Positions 44,441-56,178 of a stretch of DNA of 64,000 nucleotides are shown piece after piece. The position numbers were made by a program, and so were the translations under genes. The DNA lies in the NCBI GenBank assembly GCA_015178975.1, contig WHVD01000015.1, positions 868,001-932,000 of the forward strand, in the 5' to 3' direction. This DNA comes from Hysterangium stoloniferum (Eukaryota > Basidiomycota > Agaricomycetes > Hysterangiales > Hysterangiaceae). The notes beneath the pieces were generated by a model, which was not told the DNA's origin, did no database searches, and was given only the letters and a program-made list of their open reading frames with translations. Numbering within the stretch: the first letter of the stretch is position 1; each line of letters begins with the position of its first letter.

Positions 44441-44981
44441 CAATGTCGGAGTTTCAAAAAATTTCGAGCTTCGACAGTCAACCTCTACAATTCGGGAGCC
44501 AAACCACACTATATCTTTTGGTGACACTCTGATCAACTTCTCTATTCATCCAGTGTTATTGAGCATTGTTTCTTTCCAGTTATTTTACACTTCTGTAAGA
44601 GTTTTGGGAATCTCTTGCTTTGGAAAGGTACTATCCTTTCTTTTAGATGGCTGTCTCTTTTTTTCTTTTTATAGCTTGCTCTTTGATTAGGCTGGGAGTA
44701 CCTGGCTGATAGATCAGGACTATTAACTAAGAAGTACACCTGCAAGGTCTTAGTGTGCTGTAGCCTTGTACCTTTTTCACTTATACAGTGTAAGTGGCTT
44801 AAACTTTAGACTCTAAGATGTAGGTTTAATCTTTAACTGCTTTAGTCACTTCCATAGCAACAGAAATTTTAATACCAGCCAGGGATATATAAGATCTAAA
44901 TCCTTATACTGTTCTGTCTTTCTCTAATGGTATATTCTTATAATACTCTTTTGAACTAATTCTTATATACTATTTATATAG

Positions 44982-45275
44982 TTTCTGTTCCACTATTTTC
45001 ACAAATTATTTGGGCTTCACCCCAGACCTGATATTGTCAATCCCAAAGACTATGAACCAATAATATCTATTCCTGGAAAAGGTATGCCAAGTTTCCTTTA
45101 ATTAATTAATTATTTTACTAAATTATATATGTAGTTGCTGGACTATACCATAATGGACCTTATCCACCTAGGATGTTACCTGGTTATGACGTGGAAGGTA
45201 CAAGCTATACTTAATTATTTAATACAGAATAATTAATTCATTATTGATAGGAAATCCTTTTGGTTAATTTTAAAT
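44982..45275 (+). pseudogene. Unrecognised spliced gene fragment
   Basis: Two open segments with good splice borders join in one frame: 44982-45081 (FLFHYFHKLFGLHPRPDIVN, then PKDYEPIISIPGK) and 45135-45197 (AGLYHNGPYPPRMLPGYDVE). The intron 45082-45134 is GTATGC..GTAG and the next, 45198-45250, is GTACAA..ATAG. The following segment gives NPFG and then a TAA at 45266-45268. The style (conserved-looking Pro/Gly-rich text, 53-nt introns) suggests a real host or element gene, but I recognise no family. The 5' part may lie at 44385-44690. Confidence 0.4.
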
Positions 45276-45365
45276 CCAAATAACATCACTTCATCTATAT
45301 TCACCCTACCTCACACTACTCCTGATGATATTGCTTCCAAGCCACCAAAGCCCAAAATTACCATT

Positions 45366-46177
45366 GCTTGTATGTCCAGCCGTTTGTGATGCAATTCATT
45401 TATGTTGCATAACTAAGAATAAATTTTTGAAGAGGTACCAACTTGCCCCCATCATCAGACATCAACTGAATTTGTTGACAGTAGCTACAATCGTAGTGGG
45501 CTACGACACCATTATATTTCTGATAACCATCTGGTACATGTTATCAATGGTCAGAAGACAAAGATCTCTTCCAGATCAATTTGAAAAAAAATCTATTCTG
45601 TTTCTCATCATTTACCAAGGTACGACAAAATAATTTGTCTGAGTAAAATATCATTGAGAAGTTATTCTTTAGGGGTTTTGAGATATGGGTAATTGTGTTC
45701 CTTCTTTAAAAAGCTTTCAACCTTGAACAGCCCGTCATAGCTTTGTTCTCACAGTTACCGTCACTTCCACTGTTACATTTAGGGTTTGTCAGCCCTCTTG
45801 TTAACTGAAAATTCCTTCTTGACCAAGTCTTCAAAATAGACGCTGAGGGTGAGTCAATTAATACATTTAATGTAGGGGGTACATAACTTCGTAATAACCC
45901 AGCCTCCAAGGCATTATTTCACCAGTGCAGAACTTGGAAGTGTACCCCTGCTATGTTGCTTTATATCAGCTCTCATAAAAATGCTCTCAGTTTATCCGCC
46001 ATCATTCTCTGCCGATTTCAGCTGGACCTAAGGGAGAGACATGTTAGACGTGACGATTGCACCCTGGATCAAGTTACACTTGGAATGTTCAAGGCCGCCA
46101 CTAGGAGAGTCCATGAGGCGGTCGTGGACAAGTTTGGTGACACAGAGCTTATTGATAGCTTGCAAATGCGACAGTGA
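45366..46177 (+). pseudogene. DUF6533 membrane-protein gene relic (module copy 5, 5' truncated)
   Basis: Similarity to the other DUF6533 copies starts abruptly at about 45366, inside the gene. It includes AVCDAIHLCCITKNKFLKRY, TIIFLITIWYMLSM near 45510-45550 and the tail RFQLDLRERHVRRDD…DSLQMRQ, where the last CGA is now TGA, so the stop is one codon earlier (46177). The YDTLL/EVEHIWKPR domain is missing. C-to-T changes at CpG are frequent here compared with copies 2-4. Confidence 0.65.
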
Positions 46178-47867
46178 TAATAGTTTGGAAGATTATCTGC
46201 CTCTCCCACCTGTGGTATATGAAATGTTTGTCTCACTTGTCTTGGAAGTGTAATTATAGCCTCACGTATCATATTGCTATTTGTTGTGGGTAATGATAAA
46301 GATGATTAAGCCATGGAGACTAAAATTGCTAAGTGCTTCGCGAAGAAGATAAGAAGGTGCAGAGGATGGCAACAAGGTTAATAACGGGAGGTTTAAAACA
46401 GTGGCAAAAGACATCCTTGGCCATCATGCATTCCTTCCGCTCTTCGACTTAACAAAGCAGTTCACTCAGTAGGAGTTCAGTTGCCAATTTCACCAACAAC
46501 TCGCCCACTGTCCCCATATTTAGAGAGACTTACGATTAGTTCCACCATAGCACCACACTCCCCTCAATTTCACTTCCCAAGCATACCCTGAATATCATAG
46601 GAGTGGACACTTTTCAGGCAGTCCTGTGTGCTGTGTAGGGAGTTTCTCAGAGCTGACATTTAGCATTGTCGCTACCAAAGTGGATTGAGTCCAAGAAGAG
46701 CAGAAACATAATAACTTGCTATGTATCTATTCTCTCGGTTCGGATTACGAAAGCTGGTGGTGCGGTGGCAGGGCACATGGTATGGGAGAGGAGTTGGTGC
46801 GGCAGCTGTACCTGGGCATACTCGAAGATCATACGGTATGCGAGCCAAAGTTGGTTGAGTTTGTTCGGGCAGTTAAAATTGCAAGGATGGCCCCGCATCA
46901 AAAGACGACAAGTCACCTTCTTATCAGCCAAGCCGCTATCCAGTCTCATGCCTTCCTTAGAGGTTAACCTGGACAATGTGTCATACAGCTGGCCCATGAA
47001 AAACTGCAGAGGTCTCTCAGCTCAAGCATCGTATGAGCATTGAAATTACGTGGGTATGATTGTAAATGGTCACAGGAAATGAGGGCAGAGGTCAAAGCCC
47101 TCGGAGGGGCTGGTTGATCGCCAGGACAAAGGTCAAATGCACCATTCCTATCCTTTCCAACGCTATCCCAGGAGTTTGTCAGCCGTCAAAGCACACCACA
47201 ATATGCAAGCGCTGACGAGTGTGTGGGAGGGACTGGGCTGAATCCAAAAAAGGATTGTGCCTGACCATATCCTACCAAACTCCTCGTTACCGCTATATAG
47301 TTGCGCAAGTGACACATTGGCCTTCCACACCACTCTTGCAGCCCCATCACTCAGGTCCTCTCATCGTCCATTAGCAGTAATTAATTATTTTTTCTTCTGC
47401 CCAAGTGTCCCTGACTCACGCAATGCCAATGATGTGGCCGGACGAACGGTTCCCCGTGTCCTTCTCTAATGTCGTCATTTCTTTCAGGGGAAGTGCAGCG
47501 CTAGCTTTCGATCCCTCCTACGATGTGAAATACTCCATGGCCCTTCACAACCTGTTGAGAAATCTAAATGCATACCTCCCCTGCTGTGGTACGTCCTGCT
47601 CTAAACGCCTTCGAATGTTAGTCTTCTATACATCCCATCCAGGCCCGCTCTGGTGCCGCCGTTCATGCAGGAAAACCACAATTGCAGATATTTAAATCAG
47701 GCTTTCAAGTTATACTGGCATAAAAAATCATTTTAGCTCATCTGATTTCTTTTGACACGTTTCTCATCCCATGTGTCATAGCGCTGAGGCCCAAATTCTC
47801 GATCTCGGAAATATCTTCTAAACTTGAAATTGATGATAAGTTTAAATTTTAGCCCAAGAATGTTCAG
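46178..47867 (+). repeat. Module block X, copy 5
   Basis: This copy includes the section near 47405-47570 (…LTHAMPMMWPDERFPVSFSN… then AFDPSYDVKYSMALHNLLRN), which looks like part of a former exon; I do not know its family. It breaks at about 47867 (CCAAGAATGTTCA), where copia gag sequence takes over. Confidence 0.6.
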
Positions 47868-48873
47868 TCTTCAAAGACTCAGCACAGCAAGAGAGGTATG
47901 GGAGGCCATTTGCCAGGAATTTGAGTCGAAGCTGAAAATAGCCCAAGTTGATTTGCAGTGCAGAATGCGTGCTCTAAAGTGCAAAGAAGGGGAAGATGTC
48001 CATTCCCACCTTGACACCCTACTAGAAATGCATCAGCAATTAGCAGGCATGGGAATGAAGATAGAAGATAACAATTTCTTCAATATCATGCTGAGTTCAC
48101 TCCTGGACTCTTATGATGTCATGATGGATGCAGTAACAACTTCTGCAACAGCCACTGGGGCTGTTTTGACCCCAACAGGCCTAATAACAATGATCAAAGC
48201 TGAATATGAGCATAGAAAATCAAAGAAAGCCCCAAACTCAACTAATAACAACAATCAAGCCCTCCTAGCCAATACTAAAGGCCACTGACGAAGTCCAGGC
48301 CCTAGTAGTAACTCCTGGAACTCAAGAAATACCTCTACAGCTCAAAATCGAAATATAACATGCTTCAATCCGAATTGCAGATGGATCGGGCATGTCATAG
48401 CCGATTGTTGGGCCAAAGGTGGTGGTAAGGAGGGGCAAGGACCAAGATATATGTGCAAAAATTCAAGGTGCAATAGCACAAACCAAAGGGGATACAATAC
48501 AGGCAACAGCAGGAATGCAAACATTGCAAATGAAGAGTCATATGTATTCACTACCTCACTAAACACAGGGATTTTAACAAATGCTGAAACTAGTAACAGT
48601 GGCACAAAAATTGTTGAAGTATGGGACTCTGGGGCCAATTCTCATATATCCCCATATCTAAGCTTATTCTCAAGCTTCAAAACAATACACCCACCTCAGA
48701 AAATTCACACCACCGATAAAACAGAGTTCTTAGCCACAGGAATTGGCAATATGTGCATACAAGTGCAAAATGGCAGCAAGCCCACTAACATCACATTACA
48801 AAATGTGTTGTACTCACCCAAATTAGCCTTTACTTTAGTGTCCATTGCATGCTGTGATAAAAAGGAGTTCTAA
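47868..48873 (+). pseudogene. Ty1/copia gag and protease region
   Basis: One frame covers the region with a single internal TGA at 48286-48288. The gag part (LQRLSTAREVWEAICQEFES…HSHLDTLLEMHQQLAGMG…LLDSYDVMMDAV) matches the copia UBN2-type gag. A CCHC zinc knuckle follows at about 48360-48410 (CFNPNCRWIGHVIADC). The aspartic protease motif WDSGANSHI lies at about 48621-48647, and the frame stops at 48873. The gag N-terminus is missing because the element is cut at 47868. It packages element RNA and processes the polyprotein in intact elements. Confidence 0.85.
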
Positions 48874-49860
48874 TGTATATTTGATGATGGATAATGCACC
48901 CTTTGAAATCCGGAGGGAGGTATATGCAGGCAAATCGATCAAATCAACAGTCTTTATCAAAAAAGTTACATTATTAACGAGACTAACAACTTACAAAATG
49001 AAGCTTGCACTACGATGACAATAAATGAGCTGCATACACATATGGGACACATAGAACCAGCTGCTGTGAAACGAATGGTCGAAAATGGGGCAATTTAAGG
49101 AATCACACTAGATCACACAAGACCTATCGAGTTTTGCAAAGCCTGTATCAAAGGGAAGTTTACTCAGGAACCAATCCCAAAAGTTCGGAAATCAGAACAA
49201 GCCAAATCTCAAGGCCAAAAGATACACACCGATGTATGGGGGCCATCTGAAGTTCAAACTATTGGAGGCTGTAGGTGGTACATATCATTCACTGATGATT
49301 TCACAAGGGAAAGCAAGAACCTACCTGATGAAAACAAAGGGAGAAGCATTCCAAAAGTACAAGGCATACAAGGCATTCCTAAATCAACAAAGGAACACTA
49401 CAATTAAGAAATTACAGTCAGACAATGGAGACAAATATACATCTAATGTGTTTAAAGACTATCTATCCTCATGTGGAACCCTCCAACAATTAACTGTTCG
49501 TGATACTCCCCAACAGAATGGTGTTGCAGAGAGACTAAATCGAACATTAGTCGAACACACCCGATTGATGCTCATCGCCGCCAATCTGCCCAAGTTCCTA
49601 TGGGGCAAGTGCATACAACATGCAGTGTATCTGAAGAATAGGACAGCAACATCAGCTCTCAATGGGAAAACACCATACGAGCTAGTTCATAACAAGAAGC
49701 CAAATTTAAGTGACTTATCAGAATGGGGAGAGACTGTATATGTAAGGATGGAGCAGAGGGAGGTAAACTAGGACCCAAGGCAAAAGAGGGCCACTGGGTT
49801 GGGTATAGCTTTAACAGTGAAGGACACTGCATATATTGGCCAGAAAAGTGAACCATGACT
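48874..49860 (+). pseudogene. Ty1/copia integrase region
   Basis: The GAG-pre-integrase segment (INELHTHMGHIEPAAVKRMV…CKACIKGKF) spans about 49020-49165. The integrase core begins KIHTDVWGP (first catalytic Asp) at about 49220, continues to FTDDF, then shifts frame near 49310. In the second frame LQSDNGDKYTSNVF (second Asp) and TPQQNGVAERLNRTLVEHTR (catalytic Glu) are present, followed by FLWGKCIQHAVYLKNR. The catalytic D,D,E residues are thus visible, but the frameshift and a TAA near 49097 inactivate it. Confidence 0.85.
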
Positions 49861-50868
49861 GTAGAACAAAATGTAGCATTCCCCAAGCAAGCTGGGGTTC
49901 CTATACTTGTATCAGGAAAAGATCTAGAACACACAATATATGAAATCAAAAACAAAATACTTCCTCAAATGCCCATGGACATACCATTACCCGAATTGCC
50001 TCAAGTTAGCATTCCAGAGTTACCAGAAACCACAGAATCTTTGCCTCAAGAACAACTGAGATGAAGTACAAGAACCAGATTTCCATCTGATTACTGTATA
50101 TGCGCCATCTCAGACAAGGGGAAGGAACTGCAGGCTCTAGTCAAGTCAAATTCTCTCCAGGACTGCAAGTATCAGAACAGCTCAGAAAAGCTACATGCAT
50201 TATTTTAGAAGATGAAAACAGTTTTGATGAAGATTCAATTTTATGGGAAGATGGTCCTAGTGAGCCACCAATTACAGTTGATAAAAACATCTCATATACA
50301 GACACATATAGCCCATTGGAGTGGATGGACTTTATAGATAAGATGGACAATGAGAGATTGGAAATGATAGGGATGGTTGCAAACCTTCAAGAAGGTATAC
50401 CAGCTACAGTGGAAGAGGCTATGAGAGGAGATGATTGGCCATTATGGAAACCAGCATTTCTAAAGGATTTGAAGGCCTTACACAATTTGGGTACCTGGGA
50501 ACTCATTGACAAACCTGAAGGAGTCAATATAGTTGGTTCTAAATGGACGCTAAGAATAAAACACGATGTGGATGGAAATATCACCACATACAAGGCCCAA
50601 CTCGTAGCCCAAGGCTTTACACAAGTATTCGGGACAGACTATGAGGAGATGTTCTCTCCCATTGTTCATCTAGCTTCACTGAGGCTTATAACAGACATAG
50701 CAGCCCAGAATAGCAGGCCTAGAGAGCAAATGGACATTAACAATGCATACTTAAATGCAAAGCTTACAGAAACGGTGTATATGCACCAACCACCAGGATT
50801 TCCTCAAGGTCCAGCATCAAAAGTACTCAAATTGAAAAAGGCTCTACATGGTTTAAAGCAATCGGGCA
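49861..50868 (+). pseudogene. Ty1/copia reverse transcriptase, truncated
   Basis: After a linker the RT domain opens: AMRGDDWPLWKPAFLKDLKA, LHNLGTWELIDKPEG, VGSKWTLRIKHDVDGNITTY, QVFGTDYEEMFSPIVHLASL, then QMDINNAYLNAKLTETVYMH and LKKALHGLKQSG. It ends at about 50868, before the YVDD catalytic box, and RNase H and the LTR are absent. The sequence beyond is the 3' side of a minus-strand secreted-protein fragment. Confidence 0.85.
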
Positions 50869-51123
50869 GCATGGGCTTCCATCTACAAACATGGTCTGTT
50901 GATTAGAGTTGCAGGTCTTGGAATAATTGGTGACAGTACTGCAATGGTTCTGGGGGCCAGTGTGACAAGCCATCCCCTTGGTGGCAGTCCCAAGGGTCAT
51001 GCACTTGTGGAGAGCTGGCTTCTTGGTATGGACAGTGTAAACTGTGTTCACTTCTGGCAGTGCAGTGGCAAAGGTGGGAGGGGCACAGAGGATGACAATG
51101 ATGGAGAGTAAAGTGACCTTCAC
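50869..51123 (-). pseudogene. Small secreted Cys-containing protein, 5' part of gene
   Basis: From ATG at 51123 the minus strand reads a classic signal peptide (MKVTLLSIIVILCAPPTFA, cleavage likely near ATA-LP). About 65 residues follow with Cys in HKCMTLG, MACHTGPQNHCS, SKTCNSN and SPCC. A TATA-like box lies about 65 bp upstream (51187-51194). The copia RT then cuts off the frame at about 50868. The composition fits small secreted proteins of fungi, some of which act as effectors, but no family is recognised and the 3' part is not in the window. Confidence 0.55.
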
Positions 51124-51186
51124 GACTGAAAACTTGTATATGGTTGGTGTTTAGCAATGATTTCCAGTGAGAAGTGTACTTGCTTG

Positions 51187-51194
51187 CTTTATAT
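51187..51194 (-). promoter_or_regulatory. TATA-like box upstream of the secreted-protein fragment
   Basis: ATATAAAG on the minus strand, about 65 bp before the ATG at 51123. This suggests the core promoter of the truncated gene is retained. Confidence 0.4.
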
Positions 51195-51529
51195 GCTTGT
51201 TAACCCCTGCCATGCACTATGACTTTTTCTATATGGAAGAAGGGAACACTGAGAATATTTGTGCATGAGATTAAGAATCTGCCAAAATTAAATGAACCCT
51301 TGCCCTCTGGTTGTTATGACCTGTGCTTGGAACCCCAAAGGACCCCTGAGTCAGCTGACATTACTCCACATTCTCGGACTCCCATCAGATACTGGATTTC
51401 CTTTTTGGGATGTTTCTTTATATCTTGATTAGTACAACCCATATGTCCAACTATGTTCTGTCCTTTCATCCTAATATGTATTTTCGGAATATTGGAAACC
51501 CACACCTGTCATATTTCCTAATAGTGATA
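51195..51529. other. Stretch with no recognised gene
   Basis: A 69-codon frame (51219-51428, …IKNLPKLNEPLPSGCYDLC…) has no family I recognise. CpG-poor. Confidence 0.35.
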
Positions 51530-51895
51530 ACCTTGTTCTACTTTAGGTACATAGTTTCCCTATCTCCTCATTAGTACATTCAGACACCAGAAGTCCATAC
51601 AAATATTGAGTTGTAAAGTAGATACAAAACAATCAGAATATCAACTAAGTTACTCCTACACTCTTCTCTCAGACTTCCAATCTTCTCCTCTCTCTCCCTT
51701 TGCCGTCAATCAACCTGGGAAGTCCAACAGTTTGCTCACTGTTGGGATTCCCAATAGTTAAGTCTTCACACATTTGAAATTTAAGGACTACTGACAGTAC
51801 CTTTGTGAGGGTGCAGCACACAAGCTGAAGCCACATCCTTCCATTCAGACTCCATTAGACCTCGGACCTCACCACACACAACTTAGCAATGGTTC
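51530..51895 (+). repeat. Degenerate LTR-like segment
   Basis: It holds TTTGAAATTTAAGGACTACT, GTGAGGGTGCAGCACACAAG and CTGAAGCCACATCCTTCC, parallel to the family B LTR (53860-53910) but strongly diverged. Ends not located. Confidence 0.5.
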
Positions 51896-53227
51896 CGATA
51901 CTGAATATTTACTAGGTGGCTTCTAGAGTTCAATAGTTCTGTCTGGAATTCTGTAGAATTTTTCAAATGGCTCTGAGAATTTCACACCACTTCTATATGT
52001 GTGAATCATTAGTTAGAGAACAAACCAATACCATAGGTATCATAGGGTCTGAGTTACACATTGATTCAATAACAGTGAATTGCTTGAGGAACTAGCAAGT
52101 GGGATATATGCTAAATGAGAACAAAAGGATGATTGTAAATAGTTGAAGCTTGGCTGAGCCATAAAAATGACATTTTGTGGACAAGTCAATATGATCTTTT
52201 TGCTGAGCATGCTGATGATTGTCAGATGTCTGTTTTCAGTAATAAATGGAGACTGCAACTGTGCTGAGCTCATTTACACACTTCTGTCATGGAAAAATAA
52301 AAATCCCTACAACCAAAAGATTTGAGGGTTTTTTTCCATTATTTTGTGTGGTCAAAATCAGTTCCAGTGCCAGCAGCTTCCTCTAGGCCCCACTTATCTG
52401 CCAGCCTTTGGAGTGTGAACAATGACCTTGGCAAGTGTGATCTATGAGAGTTACCATGCCTCCCAAGTAGTACATATCATCACATCTTGAAGGCTTCCAA
52501 AATTGTAAAAAGTTCCTTATCATGGATATTGTAGTTACTGTATATTAATCTTTTGACCTGTTTATAAATATTTTTACTGTTTGCTAAATAGTACAAAATA
52601 TATACAAACTAGCTAGAATTAAAGTCAAATCTAGTTTTGCAATCAGTGAATTGTTATTCATATTTTAGTAATTGTTTTCACAGAAAAAGAACAGCTTGCA
52701 AAAGCAGCTCTCAAAACCTTCTTTGCAAAGTAGGATGCATATATTCAAGTAAACTCTTGACTTCAGGGGTTCTAAGTCTATTCAGGCTGCCACTGATTAA
52801 TATCAAATACTTAAATTATTTTACCTTGCAGTGAATTGAGTATTTGCACATTTTGATAGAGCATTGGACTCCTTTTTCAGAAGATAGTATTAAAATAAGG
52901 CTAGTACATCACAGCCATCCAGACCAAGTAGTAGGCATGTTCAGGGTCTATCTTGGTATAAGTATGTATGTATGGGCATTCTGTGGAGTGTCAAGTATTT
53001 TGGAAATAAGTGGGAGTCAATACTTGTCATTCCAGGTGACTGCATTGAGTCCTCTGAAACCAACACAAAGTCTGAGGGATTTATCCTTTGTCTTGATAAA
53101 GAGAACAGGTGCTCTGAAAGGAGACTTGGATGGCTGAGTAAATCCTATGGACAGAAGTTTGTCTAGAAACTCTTAAATTGTGGATAATTCTGAGGTAGAA
53201 AGCAGGTAGATGAGTCCAAGAGGGGTG
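51896..53227. other. CpG-poor stretch with no recognised gene
   Basis: No long frame, no LTR ends and no homology to other parts of the window that I could see. Probably old transposon debris. Confidence 0.5.
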
Positions 53228-53967
53228 TGTTACAACCATGTCGCAACCCTATCGGTTCCCGAGGTTATCGCACATATCGACGATTCAAGTTACTGTTCAA
53301 GTCACCACATTGGAAACATTGGCATCCCGATGCTGACGTACGCTTTTGCAGTGATCAAACTCTGTTTACGCCCACGTCAAAATATACTCGAACTATCTGG
53401 TTAAACTCTGATACATCCCTTTTATTATGATGATCCGCTCTATCCTATGTTTCACATATGTCTATATATATTTGTAACCCTCGAACTATTTCCTTTTACT
53501 GTAATTCCACTCTCAGTTATCATCAGCCTCCAAACTAATCATAAACTTCCCGTTCCTAGTCAAGCTTATTGTTACTACCATTCTCTGCCCTTCTCCCTGT
53601 TAGTATTTTCTAGATGCCTGATACTTGTATATGAACCCACTGTAGTTGTAGTTACTAGGCAATCAGAATATCAACTCAGAATACCCTCTTACACCTCCAG
53701 AAGCCTCACACTAAGAATTCTGCCTTCCACCTTCACGTGCACTCGCCCCCCTTTGGTCCCCAACCCCTTGGCCCGACACTCGTCTCATCCCTAGATTCTG
53801 ATCGGTAGTTCTCACCGAGAGGTATTCATCGGGACTAGTCTTCACCCACCTGAAATTTAAGGACACCTGACAGACAATTGTGAGGGCACAGCATATAAGC
53901 TGAAGCCAAGTCCTTCCGATCAGTCCCTGTCGGTCCACCAACATTAGTCAGTTCCCAGTTCTTAACA
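53228..53967 (-). mobile_element. Solo LTR, family B, second copy (740 bp)
   Basis: It begins TGTTACAACC and ends GTTCTTAACA, flanked by GGGTG on both sides (53223-53227 and 53968-53972). It aligns with 18760-19480. Many CpG of that copy are TG or CA here (for example TGTTACGACCGTG versus TGTTACAACCATG), so it is an older, deaminated copy. Confidence 0.85.
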
Positions 53968-53972
53968 GGGTG

Positions 53973-54338
53973 GCATTGTACCATCCTCAATGACTACATT
54001 CAAGTTGTATTGTCTGTGGGGTGAAAGCTGGTCAACTTCATGCTTACTGAAAACATCTGAAAGATGATGCATTAATAAGGGAAATAGGTGGAGTTACTGG
54101 AGGTTCTGTGGAAACCAGATTTGCCTTGGAGGCTAGGGGTACTGGAAGGGTAGAGATGATACAGTCTTGTTAGGGTGGTAGATGGGTGGATAGGTGGATG
54201 GTAGGCATGTTATTATCAGAGAATGTTAGATGGGGGAGATGGAGTGTAATACTGCTCAAATCCAGTCAATCAACAGATTGTACCAGATAAGCCAGTTATG
54301 TCCTAGGATGACCAAGCAACTTTGGTCCAACTGCAGTA
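53973..54338. other. Spacer before the Tc1-type element
   Basis: No gene. GTAGATGGGTGGATAGGTGG microrepeat at 54177-54196. Confidence 0.45.
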
Positions 54339-54675
54339 CAGTAGGGGACAAAAATGTCCCAATGTTTTCATAATTCCCATTAAATGTTGTATAACTGATC
54401 ACATAAATTTCCTAAAATGGAGAAAATATCCTTAGCATACTAAATTTCATATTCCCAAGTATTATCAAAATATTAATCTAAATTGGTGTCACTGTGAATA
54501 TTTAAAAATAACCAATCATTGGGACAGTTTTGTCCCTGCTCTTTTCACTGATTTCACTCTATCATATTATCCACACAGAGAAATGGAAAAATTCCAAAAA
54601 ATATCATGTGACATATATTCAATGTTCTAATTGATATGTGACTGTCACAGTAACATTTCAACTATTACTTTCATC

Positions 54676-55938
54676 ATGAAAGCTATTTCTCCTCTCAAAA
54701 GAGAACAAGCCATCTCTCCTCCAAAATGGACTCTCCAATAGGAATGTGGCTTCTATCACAGGTGTTAGCAAGTATACTATCAGTAGAATTGCTCAGGAGA
54801 TGGATGTTAGAGTATGATACTACAGCTCTAACATAGTCTATTATGATCTCCATATTTTTCTGATATTTGTAGTATTTTTCCCAGCACTGTAGGTGCAGTA
54901 TTGAGTGAGTTACCTTAGGTCAGTAACTACTGTATAGGTACTTAGATAAGCACCTAGTAGTATAGTCCACTGTGGGTGTTGGGAAGTCTCCTTAGTGTTT
55001 ACTTTCCAATCACACTCACAGGGGTGTTCTGCAAAGTGTTATTCAACTGTTTCAACAATGGACAAGACAAAGAAAACCTGAAAGGAGGATGTCCTTCCAA
55101 GCTTTCTCCTACTGACTAGAGGAAGATTATATGTCAAATCACCTCTGGCAGGCTAGATAATGCTGTCCAGGCCACAGACTTCATCAATTCCATCAATGAA
55201 TCCCATGTCTCATCCAAAACAGTCAGGGGAAACTTGAAACAGTATGACCATGGTTTAAAAGCTGTAGTCAAAGCAAAAAGGCCCTTGCTCAAGGCTCAAC
55301 ATAAGGCCAGGTTAAGCTTTGCCCTCAAGTACCAAAACTGGACTATGGATGATTGGAAAAGGGTATTGTGGTCTGATGAGACCAACATCAATAATATTGA
55401 GTCAGATGGACATTGATATGTGTGGAAGAAAGCTGGAGAGTCACTTTCGGATAGGACAACCTAACCTGCATTCAGGTATGGAGGTGGAAATATCATGGTG
55501 TGTGGGGGCATATAGGTTGGAATGCTTGCAGAGATTGAAGGATGGATGGATTATGCACAATATGTGGAGATCCTGGCTTAGTTTTTCAAAGAGCATTGAA
55601 GATTTGGAGATTCTGCAGGTGAGGCCATTTTCCAGCAGGATAATGACCCTAAACACACATCCAAGATGGCACAAAAATGGTTTTCTGAAAATCATATTCA
55701 GGTGTTAGACTGGCCAGCACACTCTCCTGACCTGAATCCCATAGCACATCTTTGGTTCCACCTGAAGAAACAGCCCCAGAAATATCCTTCACTACCAAAG
55801 GGAGTTTGGGAGTCATGGGAGAGGGTGGATGTGGAGTGGCCAAAGATTGAGCCTCAGGAGTGTCAGAAACTTATAGAAAGTATTCCAAGAAGACTAGCTG
55901 CTGTAATAAAGGCCAAGGGAGGCCATACAAAGTACTAG
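54676..55938 (+). pseudogene. Tc1-type DDE transposase relic
   Basis: ATG at 54676 starts MKAISPLKREQAISLLQNGL, with helix-turn-helix-like text SNRNVASITGVSKYTISRI. A solo LTR then interrupts codons at 54805-55057. Downstream pieces include KARLSFALKYQNWTMDDWKR, VLWSDETN (first Asp), IFQQDNDPKHTS (second Asp) and HSPDLNPIAHLWFHLKKQPQ. In active Tc1 enzymes the third acidic residue is in DLNPIEHLW; here the position is Ala. Frames change several times. The protein normally binds the inverted repeats and cuts and pastes at TA; this copy is inactive. Confidence 0.85.
54805..55057 (+). mobile_element. Solo LTR, family C (253 bp), inside the Tc1 transposase
   Basis: It starts TGTTAGAGTATGATA and ends ACTGTTTCAACA, with ATGGA on both sides (54800-54804, 55058-55062). 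It is the same family as 17486-17790 but shorter and lacks that copy's internal duplication. Confidence 0.85.
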
Positions 55939-56178
55939 AATAACAAGATATCTGATTCAAAAAGAGCAGGGGACATAACTGTCCCAATGATTGGGTATTT
56001 TTAAATATTCACTATGATACCAATTTCCATCAATATTATGTCATACTTGAGAATATAAAAGTCAGTATGCTAGAACATCTGCCAGAATAATTTCACCATT
56101 TTAGGAAATTTATGTGATCAGTATACAACATTTAATGGGAATTATGAAAACATTGGGACAGTTTTGTCCCCTACTGTA

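Larger units (their letters stand above)
54339..56176 (+). mobile_element. Tc1/mariner-type transposon with long inverted repeats
   Basis: The ends are CAGTAGGGGACAAAA and its complement TTTTGTCCCCTACTG, each bordered by TA (54337-54338, 56177-56178), the classic Tc1/mariner target duplication. Inverted similarity extends about 210 bp inward (54339-54545 with 55960-56176). It includes a second inner copy of the GGGACA…TGTCCC motif (…ATTGGGACAGTTTTGTCCC…), so the end bears repeated subterminal sites as in IR/DR Tc1 elements. The element is 1838 bp including a 253-bp solo LTR. Confidence 0.9.
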
